A stretch of DNA of 64,000 nucleotides from positions 20,812 to 84,811 of the forward strand of contig CAZABH010000010.1 in the NCBI GenBank assembly GCA_964483585.1, given 5' to 3'. The stretch is from SZUA-430 sp964483585. GTDB lineage: Bacteria > Pseudomonadota > Alphaproteobacteria > Micropepsales > Micropepsaceae. The notes under the pieces are model-generated. The model was not told where the DNA came from. It saw only the letters and a program-made list of their open reading frames with translations, and did not search any database. Below, one piece after another: positions 41,790 through 50,742 of this stretch; the stretch's first letter is position 1; the number at the start of each line of letters is the position of its first letter. The translations under genes and the position numbers were made by a program.

Positions 41790-43621
41790 ACGGCAACCGA
41801 CCTGATTCCCGCAACTACCTCATTGCGCTTGCGTTGAGCGCCGGTGTGCTCCTGCTTTGGCATTTCCTGTTCATCGCGCCGATGGCCGAGCGGCAAAGGC
41901 TTGCGGCGGAACGGGCGGCAGAAGCCATGAAGCTTGCAGAGGGTGACGGTGCGCCAGCACCGGGTTCAGTGCCGTCCCAGGCCGTGGTCCCTGGAGGATC
42001 CGGTGCGACGGGTGCCTTGAGGGTGCAGTCGCGCGAGGTGGCGCTTGCCTCGGGCGGTGCGCGCGTCGCGTTCGAGAACGACAAGGTTGACGGCTCCATC
42101 CGGTTGACCGGTGCCCAGATCGACAATCTGAGGCTCAAGCAGTATCGCGAGACGCTGGATCCGACCAGCGACGAGGTAGTCTTCCTGACCCCGCGCGGCA
42201 CTGCCAGTGCCACTTTCGCGGAAACAGGATGGGTTGCGGCGCCGGGCTCGCAGACGCGGGTTCCTGATGCGGAGAGCGTCTGGACGTCCAGCGGGCAGGC
42301 GCTCGGACCGGGCAGGCCCGTGACGCTGACGTGGGACAATGGGCAGGGCCTGGTCTTCATCCGGCGCATTGCGATCGACGACAATTACATGTTCACCGTG
42401 ACAGACGGCGTCCAGAACAACACGGGCATGCCTGTCACGCTGTTCCCCTATGCGATCGCTACACGCGAGGGCGAGCCCAAGCATACACCGCAATGGACGT
42501 TGCATGAAGGGTTGTTCGGTGTCCTGTCGGGGTTGCTCGAGAAGTACACCTACGCCGATCTCAGGGATGCGAAGGATCCCGAGGCGAAATTCGAAGGCAA
42601 GGGTGGCTGGCTTGGGATCACGGACAAGTACTGGATGCTGACGGTCGTGCCGCCACAGGAAGAAACGTTCACGGGCCGGTTCTCGATTGCGCGAGAGCGC
42701 CAGGGCGAAGTGTTCCGCGCCGACTATCTGCTTGGCCCGCGCAACGTCGCGGCTGGTGGGACGACCAACGTGACGCATCATGTCTTCGCTGGCGCCAAGA
42801 TCGTGTCACTTGTGGAGGACTATCAGCAGAAGCTTGGTATCTTCCGCTACGAGATGACGATTGACTGGGGTTGGTTCTCGTTTTTCACCTATTGGATCTT
42901 CAAGGCCCTGGACGTCATCAACCATCAGGTTGGCAATTTTGGTATCGCGATCATCATCCTGACGATCATCGTGAAGCTGATCTTCTATCCGCTTGCCAAC
43001 GCGTCCTATGTCTCGATGACGAAGCTGAAGAAGATCCAGCCCGAGATGCAGGCGCTGCAGCAGACCTACAAGGAAGACAAGGCCAAGATGCAGCAGGAGC
43101 TGATCGCGCTTTATCGGCGCGAGAAGGTCAATCCGTTCATGGGTTGCATCCCGATCCTCCTGCAGATCCCGATCTTCTTCTCGCTCTACAAGGTTCTTTT
43201 TGTCACGATCGAGATGCGGCATGCGCCCTTCTTCGGGTGGATCCAGGATCTTGCCGCGGCGGATCCCACGTCGATCTTCAACCTGTTCGGCCTTTTGCCG
43301 TTTGGTGTGCCGGAATGGCTTCAGGTCGGCATCTGGCCAATCCTGATGGGACTTACCATGTGGTTCCAGATGAAGATGAGCCCGCCGTCGCCGGATCCGG
43401 CTCAGCGGCAGGTGATGATGTTCATGCCGCCGGTGTTCACATATCTGATGGCGACATTTCCGGCAGGTCTTGTCATCTACTGGACGGTGAACAACGTGCT
43501 ATCGATCGGGCAGCAGTACATCATCATGCGCAAGCTGGATGTGCCGCTTGATATCCAGTTCAAGATGCCGGCTTGGCTGGGTCGGGCGCTGGGGCGACCG
43601 CCCTCGTCTGGCGCGGCCTGA
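41786..43621 (+). CDS. yidC: membrane protein insertase YidC
   Basis: A 611-residue insertase of the inner membrane. An N-terminal helix (about 10-30, LIALALSAGVLLLWHFLF) and a large periplasmic domain (about 60-360) precede five C-terminal helices: TIDWGWFSFFTYWIFKAL, NFGIAIIILTIIVKLIFYPL, MGCIPILLQIPIFFSLYKVL and others. The conserved Arg of the hydrophilic groove is expected in the region before the KLKKIQPEMQALQ coil. The ATG overlaps yidD; the stop TGA shares one base with the engB ATG. Confidence 0.96.
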   Translation: MNGNRPDSRNYLIALALSAGVLLLWHFLFIAPMAERQRLAAERAAEAMKLAEGDGAPAPGSVPSQAVVPGGSGATGALRVQSREVALASGGARVAFENDKVDGSIRLTGAQIDNLRLKQYRETLDPTSDEVVFLTPRGTASATFAETGWVAAPGSQTRVPDAESVWTSSGQALGPGRPVTLTWDNGQGLVFIRRIAIDDNYMFTVTDGVQNNTGMPVTLFPYAIATREGEPKHTPQWTLHEGLFGVLSGLLEKYTYADLRDAKDPEAKFEGKGGWLGITDKYWMLTVVPPQEETFTGRFSIARERQGEVFRADYLLGPRNVAAGGTTNVTHHVFAGAKIVSLVEDYQQKLGIFRYEMTIDWGWFSFFTYWIFKALDVINHQVGNFGIAIIILTIIVKLIFYPLANASYVSMTKLKKIQPEMQALQQTYKEDKAKMQQELIALYRREKVNPFMGCIPILLQIPIFFSLYKVLFVTIEMRHAPFFGWIQDLAAADPTSIFNLFGLLPFGVPEWLQVGIWPILMGLTMWFQMKMSPPSPDPAQRQVMMFMPPVFTYLMATFPAGLVIYWTVNNVLSIGQQYIIMRKLDVPLDIQFKMPAWLGRALGRPPSSGAA

Positions 43622-44316
43622 TGAGCACCGATCAACCAGGGGGGGAGGCCGGGCGGTCCTTGCTGAAGCGTGGGCACCAGCTGTTCACGCAGCCCTGCAC
43701 CTTTCTTCGGGCGGTGTCGGCCGTGGACCAGTTGACGGCTGATCCCATCCCCGAGATTGCCTTTGCCGGGCGATCGAATGTCGGCAAGTCGAGCCTGGTG
43801 AATGCGCTCGTCAACCGCAAGGCGCTTGCACGTGTGTCCAACACGCCGGGGCGCACGCGCGAGATCATCCTGTTCGACCTAGGCGGGGAGCTGCGGATTG
43901 CCGATCTTCCCGGCTATGGCTTTGCCAAGGTGTCGAAGGCGATGGCTGCGAACTGGCACCGCCTGATCGATGCGTATCTGCGACGGCGGCCGCAGCTCAA
44001 GCGGGTGTGCCTTCTGGTCGATGCCCGGCACGAGCCGCATGCAAGCGACCTGCAGATGATGAAGATGCTGGACAGTGCCGCGGTATCCTACATCGTCGTG
44101 CTGACCAAGATGGACAAGCTGAACGCGGCTGGACGTCAGCGGGCCATTAACGATGCCGAGAAGCTGCGGCATCAGTTCACGGCGATTCATCCTGAATTCT
44201 TCGCGACTTCTGCCGAGACTGGTGAAGGTATTCCCGAGTTGCGCGCGCATCTGGCGCGCTTGGCGAAACCGTCGGACAAGCGCTATAAACCGGAGCACGG
44301 CGGTACGCATCCATGA
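43621..44316 (+). CDS. engB: ribosome biogenesis GTPase EngB/YihA
   Basis: A 231-residue GTPase needed for 50S assembly. G1 is AFAGRSNVGKSSL, the switch I region is TPGRTREII, G3 is DLPGYGFAKV, G4 is LTKMDKL and G5 is FATSAETGEG. All nucleotide-binding motifs are intact. It shares a base with the yidC stop (TGATG) and overlaps argB by 4 bp. The order yidC-engB-argB is typical of alphaproteobacteria. Confidence 0.95.
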   Translation: MSTDQPGGEAGRSLLKRGHQLFTQPCTFLRAVSAVDQLTADPIPEIAFAGRSNVGKSSLVNALVNRKALARVSNTPGRTREIILFDLGGELRIADLPGYGFAKVSKAMAANWHRLIDAYLRRRPQLKRVCLLVDARHEPHASDLQMMKMLDSAAVSYIVVLTKMDKLNAAGRQRAINDAEKLRHQFTAIHPEFFATSAETGEGIPELRAHLARLAKPSDKRYKPEHGGTHP

Positions 44317-45263
44317 GCTCTGCAGACGACAAGGAGTTTGTCCCCGGACGGGACGAACGCGTTCAAAACCTGCGCCAACAGGCGAAGTGGCGTGCTACGG
44401 CGCGCGTGCTGACCGAGGCGCTTCCCTTCATTCTCGAGTACGACCAGAAGACCATCGTCGTGAAGTATGGCGGCAATGCCATGGGCGAAGAGGGCGTGGC
44501 CTCGCACTTTGCCCAGGATATCGTGCTCATGCGCCAGACGGGGATCAATCCGGTTGTCGTGCATGGCGGTGGTCCGCAGATCGGCGCGATGCTGAAGCGG
44601 CTGGAGATCAAGTCGACATTCGTTGACGGTTTGCGCGTCACGGACCAAGCGGCGATCGATGTGGTCGAGATGGTCCTGACCGGTACCGTCAACAAGCAGA
44701 TCGTCTCTGCCATCAACATGGCGGGGGGCAAGGCTGTGGGTGTCTCGGGCAAGGATGGGCAATTGATCCTCGCCAGAAAGCTGCTGAAGATGCGCAACGA
44801 CCCGACCACCGGAAAGCCGGAGCGTGTTGATCTGGGCTTTGTCGGTGAGCCTGAGAAGGTCAATACCGAGGTCCTGAAGACAATCGTCCAGGCGGACATG
44901 GTGGCTGTCATCGCACCCATCGGCGTTGGTGCGCATGGTGAGACCTACAACATCAATGCCGATACCGTTGCAGGTGCGGTTGCTGGGGCACTCAATGCGG
45001 ATCGCTTGCTTCTGCTGACCGATGTTCCTGGCGTGCTTGATCGCAACGGCAACTTGATCGAGCGGCTCACTGCAACCGAGGCGCGCGCCCTGATTGCGGA
45101 TGGCACCATTTCGGGGGGGATGATCCCGAAAGTAGAGACCTGCATCGATGCGATCGATCGCGGGGTGCAGGGTGCCGTCATTCTGGATGGACGAATCCAG
45201 CATGTCCTGCTCATTGAATTGTTTACAGAACATGGCGCCGGTACCATGATCCTGCCAGGATAG
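44313..45263 (+). CDS. argB: acetylglutamate kinase
   Basis: A 316-residue N-acetylglutamate kinase, second step of arginine synthesis. It opens with the long N-terminal helix found in arginine-inhibited hexameric forms (RDERVQNLRQQAKWRATARV), then VKYGGNAMGEE, VVVHGGGPQIGAML, VGVSGKDGQLI, and LLTDVPGVLD. The presence of this helix suggests feedback inhibition by arginine. It overlaps engB by 4 bp. Confidence 0.96.
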   Translation: MSSADDKEFVPGRDERVQNLRQQAKWRATARVLTEALPFILEYDQKTIVVKYGGNAMGEEGVASHFAQDIVLMRQTGINPVVVHGGGPQIGAMLKRLEIKSTFVDGLRVTDQAAIDVVEMVLTGTVNKQIVSAINMAGGKAVGVSGKDGQLILARKLLKMRNDPTTGKPERVDLGFVGEPEKVNTEVLKTIVQADMVAVIAPIGVGAHGETYNINADTVAGAVAGALNADRLLLLTDVPGVLDRNGNLIERLTATEARALIADGTISGGMIPKVETCIDAIDRGVQGAVILDGRIQHVLLIELFTEHGAGTMILPG

Positions 45264-45289
45264 AACCAGCACTGGGCCTGAACCCTCCC

Positions 45290-46483
45290 TTGCCTCGATC
45301 TTTGCGCCATTTCTTTGTGGGACTCACCGCACTTGCCGGCACGCTGTCGGCAGGTCAGGCCTTTGCGCAGGCGTCTGGTGCGCAGTCTGGGCGTCCTGCC
45401 ATCCTCAAGATGGAGACAGGTGCCTCGACGGTCGAGCCGAAGCCGTCGGCCGCCGGGACTGCCAAGCCCAAAGTGATCCCGGTTGGCGGGACCAAGACGG
45501 CACCTGACCGCTCCGCGGGCGCTCCGGCGCCGCCCAACGATTATGAATTCTGCAATCGGACGTCCTATGTGCTGCAGGTTGCGGTCGGGCTGCAGTCCGG
45601 GCCGATGGTGGTCACGCGCGGCTGGTGGCCCCTGAATGCCGGTGACTGCAAGGTCTTCATCAAGGGGCCACTGACCAGCAGTATCTATTTCTCGCATGCA
45701 CGGACTTCGTTCATGCACCTGGGGCCGATCCGCGCGTGGGCGGGAAAGGATCGTCTTTGCGCCGGAAAGGGCATGTTCCAGGCGACGACGCCTGTGGACC
45801 AGCCTTGCGGGCCCGGACACAGCCATCTGGGCTTTTCGCGGGTGGACACAGGCGGCAAGCCGGGTTGGCGCACGACCCTGACCGAGAGCGACCAGATCAA
45901 GACACTGGAGCAAGCCCGTACAGCGGGCTTGCAGCGCCTCTTGTCGGATGTGGGGCTGTTCGAGGGCGCGATTGATGGCGTGGCGGGGCCCAAGTTCAAC
46001 GAAGCCCTTACCCGGGCGCGCAGCGCGCTTGGGGTTGCGGCTGCTGACAATGCAAGCCTGCAAACGAGGCTTGTCGCCGAGGCAACCCGTATTCAGCAAG
46101 CTTCCGGTCTCACCCTCTGCAATCGTTCGGATGAGGTGCTGTTCACAGCCTTCGGTCGGGAGCTTCGCGGAAAGAAGGAAAGCAGCGGCTGGTATGTCCT
46201 GCTGCCCGGCGAGTGCGAGAAGGTCGTCAAGGATTCCCTGGACGAACCTTATGTCTATGGCTTCGCGACGGTCGACAAGCCGCAGCCTGATGCACCGATC
46301 GGTGCAAATTGGCGGGGAGCGCACCTGTTTTGCACCAAGGACGGAGAGTTCGATTTCGAGGATAGCGCCAATTGCGAGAGCAACGGCTTTGCCCTGACGG
46401 GCTTCAGCCAGGAGGCGACCGAAGGGCGGCCGGGTCATGTCATATCTTTCCAGGCGCCGGGATCGGCTGCGCCTGAAAACTGA
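45290..46483 (+). CDS. exported protein with two DUF1036 domains around a peptidoglycan-binding-like segment
   Basis: A 397-residue exported protein; a signal peptide ends near AGQAFAQ (about 27). The first DUF1036 domain (about 84-195) has EFCNRTSYVLQVAVG and the WWPLNAGDCKVF motif. The middle (about 208-245) reads LQRLLSDVGLFEGAIDGVAG, resembling a PG_binding_1 domain. A second DUF1036 (about 275-390) has LCNRSDEVLFTAFG and WYVLLPGECEKV. The start is TTG 45290, the only fitting start codon before the signal peptide, with no strong ribosome site. It may work at the cell wall; its role is unknown. It follows argB by 26 bp. Confidence 0.75.
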   Translation: MPRSLRHFFVGLTALAGTLSAGQAFAQASGAQSGRPAILKMETGASTVEPKPSAAGTAKPKVIPVGGTKTAPDRSAGAPAPPNDYEFCNRTSYVLQVAVGLQSGPMVVTRGWWPLNAGDCKVFIKGPLTSSIYFSHARTSFMHLGPIRAWAGKDRLCAGKGMFQATTPVDQPCGPGHSHLGFSRVDTGGKPGWRTTLTESDQIKTLEQARTAGLQRLLSDVGLFEGAIDGVAGPKFNEALTRARSALGVAAADNASLQTRLVAEATRIQQASGLTLCNRSDEVLFTAFGRELRGKKESSGWYVLLPGECEKVVKDSLDEPYVYGFATVDKPQPDAPIGANWRGAHLFCTKDGEFDFEDSANCESNGFALTGFSQEATEGRPGHVISFQAPGSAAPEN

Positions 46484-46494
46484 GATCGAGGTTC

Positions 46495-47214
46495 ATGACG
46501 GTATCCCCTTGCCCTACGCAACCTGATCTCGAGCATGTCAGCGAGTGGGTTTTCGATCTCGACAACACGCTCTATCCGTCGTCCTGCAATCTCTTCACGC
46601 AGATGGACGTGCGCATGCGCGGGTTCATCAGCAATCTCCTGGGCGTCGATGCTGACGAGGCCTATCGCCTTCAGAAGCACTATTTCCGCGAGCATGGAAC
46701 AACGTTGTCGGGTCTCATGAAGCTGCACAATGTGCCGCCCGAGGATTTTCTTTCCCATGTGCATGACCTTGATGTGAGCGTCATTCCCGAGAATCCCGCG
46801 CTTGGTGCGGAGCTTGCGCGACTGCCCGGGCGCAAGCTGGTGTTCACAAACGGCACGGTCGCCCATGCCGAGCGTGTATTGACACGCCTGGGCATCGGGC
46901 ATGTGTTCGATGACATCTTCGACATCGTCCATGCCGATTATCATCCCAAGCCGAGCGCCACGTCATTTTCGCGGTTCATCGCGCGGCATGGCGTTGACCC
47001 TTCGCGTGCGGCCATGTTCGAGGATTTATCCCGAAACCTTGCACCTGCGCATGCGCTTGGAATGACAACGGTTCTTGTGCGCCCGCAGGAAGGGCATGGC
47101 GACCCGGCTGTGCGCCATTGGGGTGAGCCTGGTCCTGATGCGGACCATGTCCACTACCATACTGAGGATCTTGCAGGGTTCCTTTCCACTGTCCGTATAC
47201 GGAGCATGCCATGA
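46495..47214 (+). CDS. HAD-family pyrimidine 5'-nucleotidase
   Basis: A 239-residue HAD hydrolase of the SDT1/YjjG-like type that dephosphorylates pyrimidine nucleotides or similar. The nucleophile motif is WVFDLDNTLYPS, motif II is LVFTNGTVAHAERVL, and motif III/IV is HPKPSATSF followed by MFEDLSRNLAPAHALGM. A helical cap lies between (about 35-100). It overlaps dapD by 4 bp, a linkage common in alphaproteobacteria, though no lysine-pathway role is known. Confidence 0.87.
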   Translation: MTVSPCPTQPDLEHVSEWVFDLDNTLYPSSCNLFTQMDVRMRGFISNLLGVDADEAYRLQKHYFREHGTTLSGLMKLHNVPPEDFLSHVHDLDVSVIPENPALGAELARLPGRKLVFTNGTVAHAERVLTRLGIGHVFDDIFDIVHADYHPKPSATSFSRFIARHGVDPSRAAMFEDLSRNLAPAHALGMTTVLVRPQEGHGDPAVRHWGEPGPDADHVHYHTEDLAGFLSTVRIRSMP

Positions 47215-48038
47215 ACTGGATATCCCTCGAGGCTACCATCAATGCTGCCTGGGAGGATCGCGACTCCGTTTCGCCTGCAACGCAGGGTGACGTGCGTCAC
47301 GCCATTGCCGCGACGCTGGACGCCCTGGATTGCGGCTCGTTTCGCGTGGCAGAGAAGTCTGGCGGTGCCTGGCATACGCACCAGTGGATCAAGAAGGCGG
47401 TGCTGCTTTCGTTTCGCCTGAACCCGATGGTGTGCATCGCAGGCAGCCCCGGAAATGGCCATTGGTGGGACAAGGTGCCATCGAAGTTTGCGTCGTGGAC
47501 GGATGCGGACTTCGGGCGGGCGGGGTTTCGAGCGGTTCCTGGTGCGATCGTTCGCCACTCGGCCTTCGTGGGCAAGGGGGCGGTGCTAATGCCGAGCTTC
47601 ATCAATGTCGGCGCCCATGTGGGCGAAGGTACCATGGTCGATACATGGGCGACGGTCGGGTCGTGTGCGCAGGTCGGGCGAAACTGCCACATCTCGGGTG
47701 GGACGGGCATTGGGGGCGTACTGGAGCCGCTGCAGGCCAATCCGGTCATTATCGAGGATAATTGCTTCATCGGGGCGCGTTCGGAAGTGGCCGAAGGTGT
47801 GATCGTGGGCGAGGGGGCCGTCATCGGCATGGGCGTGTTCCTCGGGCAGTCGACGAAGATCGTCGATCGGGAAAGCGGTGCGATTCACTATGGACGCGTA
47901 CCGCCCTATTCGGTGGTGGTGGCTGGCAGCATGGGCGGTGCGCCCGGCAAACCTGCGCTCTACTGCGCCGTCATCGTCAAGACGGTGGACGAGCGCACGC
48001 GCTCAAAGACGTCGATCAACGAGTTGTTGCGCGACTGA
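47211..48038 (+). CDS. dapD: 2,3,4,5-tetrahydropyridine-2,6-dicarboxylate N-succinyltransferase
   Basis: A 275-residue succinyltransferase of the diaminopimelate/lysine pathway. The N-terminal helical domain includes HQWIKKAVLLSFRL; a left-handed beta-helix of hexapeptides follows (about 110-250: GAFVGKG-type repeats, LMPSFINVGAHVGEGTMVD, GGTGIGGVLEPLQ, CFIGARSEVAEGVIVG). It overlaps the upstream HAD gene by 4 bp and shares a base with the cinA-like start (TGATG). dapE follows after the SDR insertion. Confidence 0.96.
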   Translation: MNWISLEATINAAWEDRDSVSPATQGDVRHAIAATLDALDCGSFRVAEKSGGAWHTHQWIKKAVLLSFRLNPMVCIAGSPGNGHWWDKVPSKFASWTDADFGRAGFRAVPGAIVRHSAFVGKGAVLMPSFINVGAHVGEGTMVDTWATVGSCAQVGRNCHISGGTGIGGVLEPLQANPVIIEDNCFIGARSEVAEGVIVGEGAVIGMGVFLGQSTKIVDRESGAIHYGRVPPYSVVVAGSMGGAPGKPALYCAVIVKTVDERTRSKTSINELLRD

Positions 48039-48523
48039 TGCGCGATCTCTGGGTGCTGGGCGAGACGGCTGGTGCACTGTTGGTCGCGCGCGGGGAGCGT
48101 GTTGCCGTTTCGGAGTCTTCCTCTGGCGGGCTGATCAGCGCCGCGTTGCTGGCTGTGCCGGGAGCGTCATCCTTCTATCTTGGTGGTGGTGTGATCTATA
48201 CGCCGCGCGCCATGTTCGGGATTCTGGGCGCCGACAAGGAGGAGATCCGCGCCCGCGGCCTTCGTTCGAGCAGCGAGCCCTATGCGCGCTTTGTTGCCGA
48301 GACAGTGCGGGCGCGCGTGCGCAGCGATTGGGGCTTGTCGGAGACTGGTGCGGCTGGTCCGTCAGGCAATCCCTATGGTGATCCTGCGGGGCATTGCTGT
48401 GTTGCCGTCGTGGGCGCCGTCACGGTGAGCCGTACCCTGCGGACTGGCAGCATGGACCGTCGTGCGAACATGCATGCGTTTGCGGCGGAGGCGCTGTCGC
48501 TTCTAGTCGAGGTTCTGAGTTAA
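48038..48523 (+). CDS. CinA C-terminal-domain family protein (PncC-like)
   Basis: A 161-residue stand-alone CinA C-domain, the family of nicotinamide-nucleotide amidases. The motif SESSSGGLISAALLAVPGAS corresponds to the usual ESCTGG, with Cys changed to Ser and Thr to Ser, and ETGAAGPSGNPYGDPAGHCC matches the GIAGPGG region. Whether it is an active PncC is unclear given these changes. It is translationally coupled to dapD through TGATG. Repeat copy B starts at its stop codon. Confidence 0.8.
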   Translation: MRDLWVLGETAGALLVARGERVAVSESSSGGLISAALLAVPGASSFYLGGGVIYTPRAMFGILGADKEEIRARGLRSSSEPYARFVAETVRARVRSDWGLSETGAAGPSGNPYGDPAGHCCVAVVGAVTVSRTLRTGSMDRRANMHAFAAEALSLLVEVLS

Positions 48524-48622
48524 TTTCGGTGACAGTGCTGGAGTGCACTCAATTCCTCTGCGTCGCGGCTTTACTTGCCTGTCTCGGGCATGGAATTGAG
48601 TGCACTGTCACCGAAATTAACT
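48518..48622. repeat. GGTGACAGTGCACTCAA inverted repeat, copy B
   Basis: The right arm (48592-48622) is an inverted match of the left arm (48518-48556), which has an 8-nt insertion TGGAGTGC after GACAGTGC. Arms extend to about 31 nt of shared sequence including TTAATTTCGG and ATTCC ends. A 35-nt centre with no obvious coding content lies between. Both the cinA-like stop and the SDR stop touch the element, so it fills the whole gap between convergent genes. Confidence 0.8.
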
Positions 48623-49482
48623 CAGGTGGGTGGGGCGAGTTGGAAGTCTTCCATGAAGGCCTGGATGATGGGGGCGTAGACGCCGCCGGCTTCGGCTTCG
48701 CGCGTGGGGCCGACGGTGATGCCGCCGTCGACCACGAGCGCGTGTCCGTTGACGAATTTCGATCCGTCCGAGGCGAGGAAGAGGGCGGCCTCTGCGATGT
48801 CCTCGGGGAGGCCGGTTCTGGGGATAGGCTGAGAATTACTGAAAGCGCGCAGCGCTGACTTGACGGTTTGGTCGGCTATTTGGGTTGCGACGCCGAGGCC
48901 CTTGGCAAAGATCGGTGTGGCGATCAGGCCAGGGCAGATGCAGTTCACGCGGATATGTGATGGCCCCAGTTGAGCGGCGGCCAGCCGCGTCATGTGGATG
49001 ATTGCCGCCTTCGCCACCGAATAGAGGATGGGGCCGAAGCCGTTCTGCAGGCCAGCAATCGAAGCGGTGGAGACAATCGACCCTCCGCCGGTCGTGCGCA
49101 TGTGGGGTGCTGCGTGTTTCATGCCCAGCATCGCGGCCAACACGTGCATGTGCATCACCTCGTCGAAAGACTGCCGGGTCACGGCGTCGGCTGTCTCGTT
49201 TGGCCCTGGGGCTCCGGCATTGTTGAAGAGCATGTCGATGCGCCCGAACGTGCGGACCGTCTGGTCCACGGCGTTGCGGATCTCGTCCTCGTTCATCACG
49301 TCACATCGGACATAGCGCAGCGCCGTGCCATGCTCCTCGACCATGCGCGCGCCCTTGTCGTCCTGGATGTCGGCTGCGACCACGCGGGCGCCTTCCCTTA
49401 CGAAGAGGTCGGCGGTGGCCCGTCCGATGCCGGAGGCGGCTCCCGTGATCAGTGCGACTTTACCATCGAGACGTCCTGCCAT
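48622..49482 (-). CDS. short-chain dehydrogenase/reductase
   Basis: A 286-residue classical SDR. The cofactor site is VALITGAASGIGRATAD, with an acidic residue after the second strand (VVAADIQDD) favouring NAD. NNAG is in MLFNNAGAPG, the catalytic Ser is in SIVSTASIAG, and the YxxxK is YSVAK. The end is GHALVVDGGITVG followed by a short tail. The substrate is unknown. I chose ATG 49482, with AGGAG upstream; the frame is open to 50058 but that part is antisense to dapE. It is inserted between dapD and dapE on the opposite strand. Confidence 0.9.
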   Translation of the reverse strand: MAGRLDGKVALITGAASGIGRATADLFVREGARVVAADIQDDKGARMVEEHGTALRYVRCDVMNEDEIRNAVDQTVRTFGRIDMLFNNAGAPGPNETADAVTRQSFDEVMHMHVLAAMLGMKHAAPHMRTTGGGSIVSTASIAGLQNGFGPILYSVAKAAIIHMTRLAAAQLGPSHIRVNCICPGLIATPIFAKGLGVATQIADQTVKSALRAFSNSQPIPRTGLPEDIAEAALFLASDGSKFVNGHALVVDGGITVGPTREAEAGGVYAPIIQAFMEDFQLAPPT

Positions 49483-49554
49483 GGGTCTGCTCCTTGTCTT
49501 TGCGGTCATCTGCTTCGATTGACCTTGTGTCCCTTCAGGTTCTAAATCCCTGCC

Positions 49555-50742
49555 ATGGAAACACAAGAGCGTGACCGGCTGGTCGATCCCCTTCCGCTGG
49601 CCGTCGATCTCATCAGGTGCCGAAGCGTGACGCCGCACGATGCGGGTGCGATGGCCATCCTCGAGCGTGCGCTTGGGGCTCTGGGGTTCACCTGTACGCG
49701 CCTTGCGTACGACAGCGGGGGTCCGAAGATCCAGAATCTCTACGCGCGTCGTGGGGGTGCTGGTCCGAATTTCTGCTTTGCGGGGCATACCGACGTGGTT
49801 CCGCCAGGAGATGAGACGCAGTGGCAGCACGGACCGTTCGATGCGCGGATCGAAAACGGGATGTTGTTCGGGCGGGGTGCCGCCGACATGAAGAGTGCCA
49901 TTGCTGCCTTTGTCGCTGCAGTGGCGCGGCTTGACGGGGCGGGAGAGCCCCAAGGGTCCATCAGCCTGCTCATCACGGGGGACGAAGAGGGACCGGCGGT
50001 TGATGGGACGGTGCGCGTGCTTGCATGGCTTGAGGCGCGTGGCGAACGGATCGATCACTGCATCGTGGGGGAGCCGACGTCGCTTGTGGAGGCGGGGGAC
50101 ACGGTGAAGAATGGTCGGAGGGGAAGCCTAACAGGGTACCTGACTGTCAAAGGCGTGCAAGGGCATGTCGGCTATCCAGATCGAGCGCGCAATCCGATCC
50201 CGGGCATGGCTGCTGTCCTGGCGCGGCTGACCGGGCGGCGCCTCGATGAGGGAAACGCGTTTTTCCAACCTTCCAATCTTGAAGTCACTACAGTTGACAC
50301 GGGCAATCCGGCGACCAATGTCATTCCGGCCGAGGTGCGGGCGACGTTCAACATTCGCTTCAACACGCTGCAGACATCCGATGGGCTTGAGGCCTGGATC
50401 CGGCAGGACGTCGCGCAGGTGCTCGAGCCGCTGCGGCTGTCTCATGACCTTCGATTTGTCCGTGGTGCGCAGCCTTTCCTCACGCCGCAGAGTGGGTTCA
50501 CGGCCTTGCTCAGTGAGGCGGTCGAGGCTGTGAACGGTAGCGCTCCGACGTTCTCGACAACGGGCGGGACATCGGATGCACGGTTCATCCATGCGCATTG
50601 CCCGGTGGCAGAGATCGGGCTGGCGGGGACCACGATGCACAAGACCGATGAATGCGTCAGGGTCGCGGACATCGAAAAGTTGACGTGCATCTATGAAGGC
50701 ATCATGCGCAGGTATTTCGCGCGTCGGGGCCTGGTGGAATGA
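49555..50742 (+). CDS. dapE: succinyl-diaminopimelate desuccinylase
   Basis: A 395-residue M20 zinc hydrolase giving LL-diaminopimelate from the succinylated form. Metal and catalytic motifs are FCFAGHTDVVPPGD, LFGRGAADMKSAIAAF, ITGDEEGPAVDGT with the catalytic Glu, and IVGEPTS. The dimerisation lid (about 180-300) and final TMHKTDECVRV with a metal His are present. It overlaps the following membrane gene by 4 bp. Confidence 0.95.
   Translation: METQERDRLVDPLPLAVDLIRCRSVTPHDAGAMAILERALGALGFTCTRLAYDSGGPKIQNLYARRGGAGPNFCFAGHTDVVPPGDETQWQHGPFDARIENGMLFGRGAADMKSAIAAFVAAVARLDGAGEPQGSISLLITGDEEGPAVDGTVRVLAWLEARGERIDHCIVGEPTSLVEAGDTVKNGRRGSLTGYLTVKGVQGHVGYPDRARNPIPGMAAVLARLTGRRLDEGNAFFQPSNLEVTTVDTGNPATNVIPAEVRATFNIRFNTLQTSDGLEAWIRQDVAQVLEPLRLSHDLRFVRGAQPFLTPQSGFTALLSEAVEAVNGSAPTFSTTGGTSDARFIHAHCPVAEIGLAGTTMHKTDECVRVADIEKLTCIYEGIMRRYFARRGLVE

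Noticed and set aside
44945..46438. 497-residue antisense frame across argB and the DUF1036 gene
   Set aside because: Spans two real genes on the other strand and matches no family.
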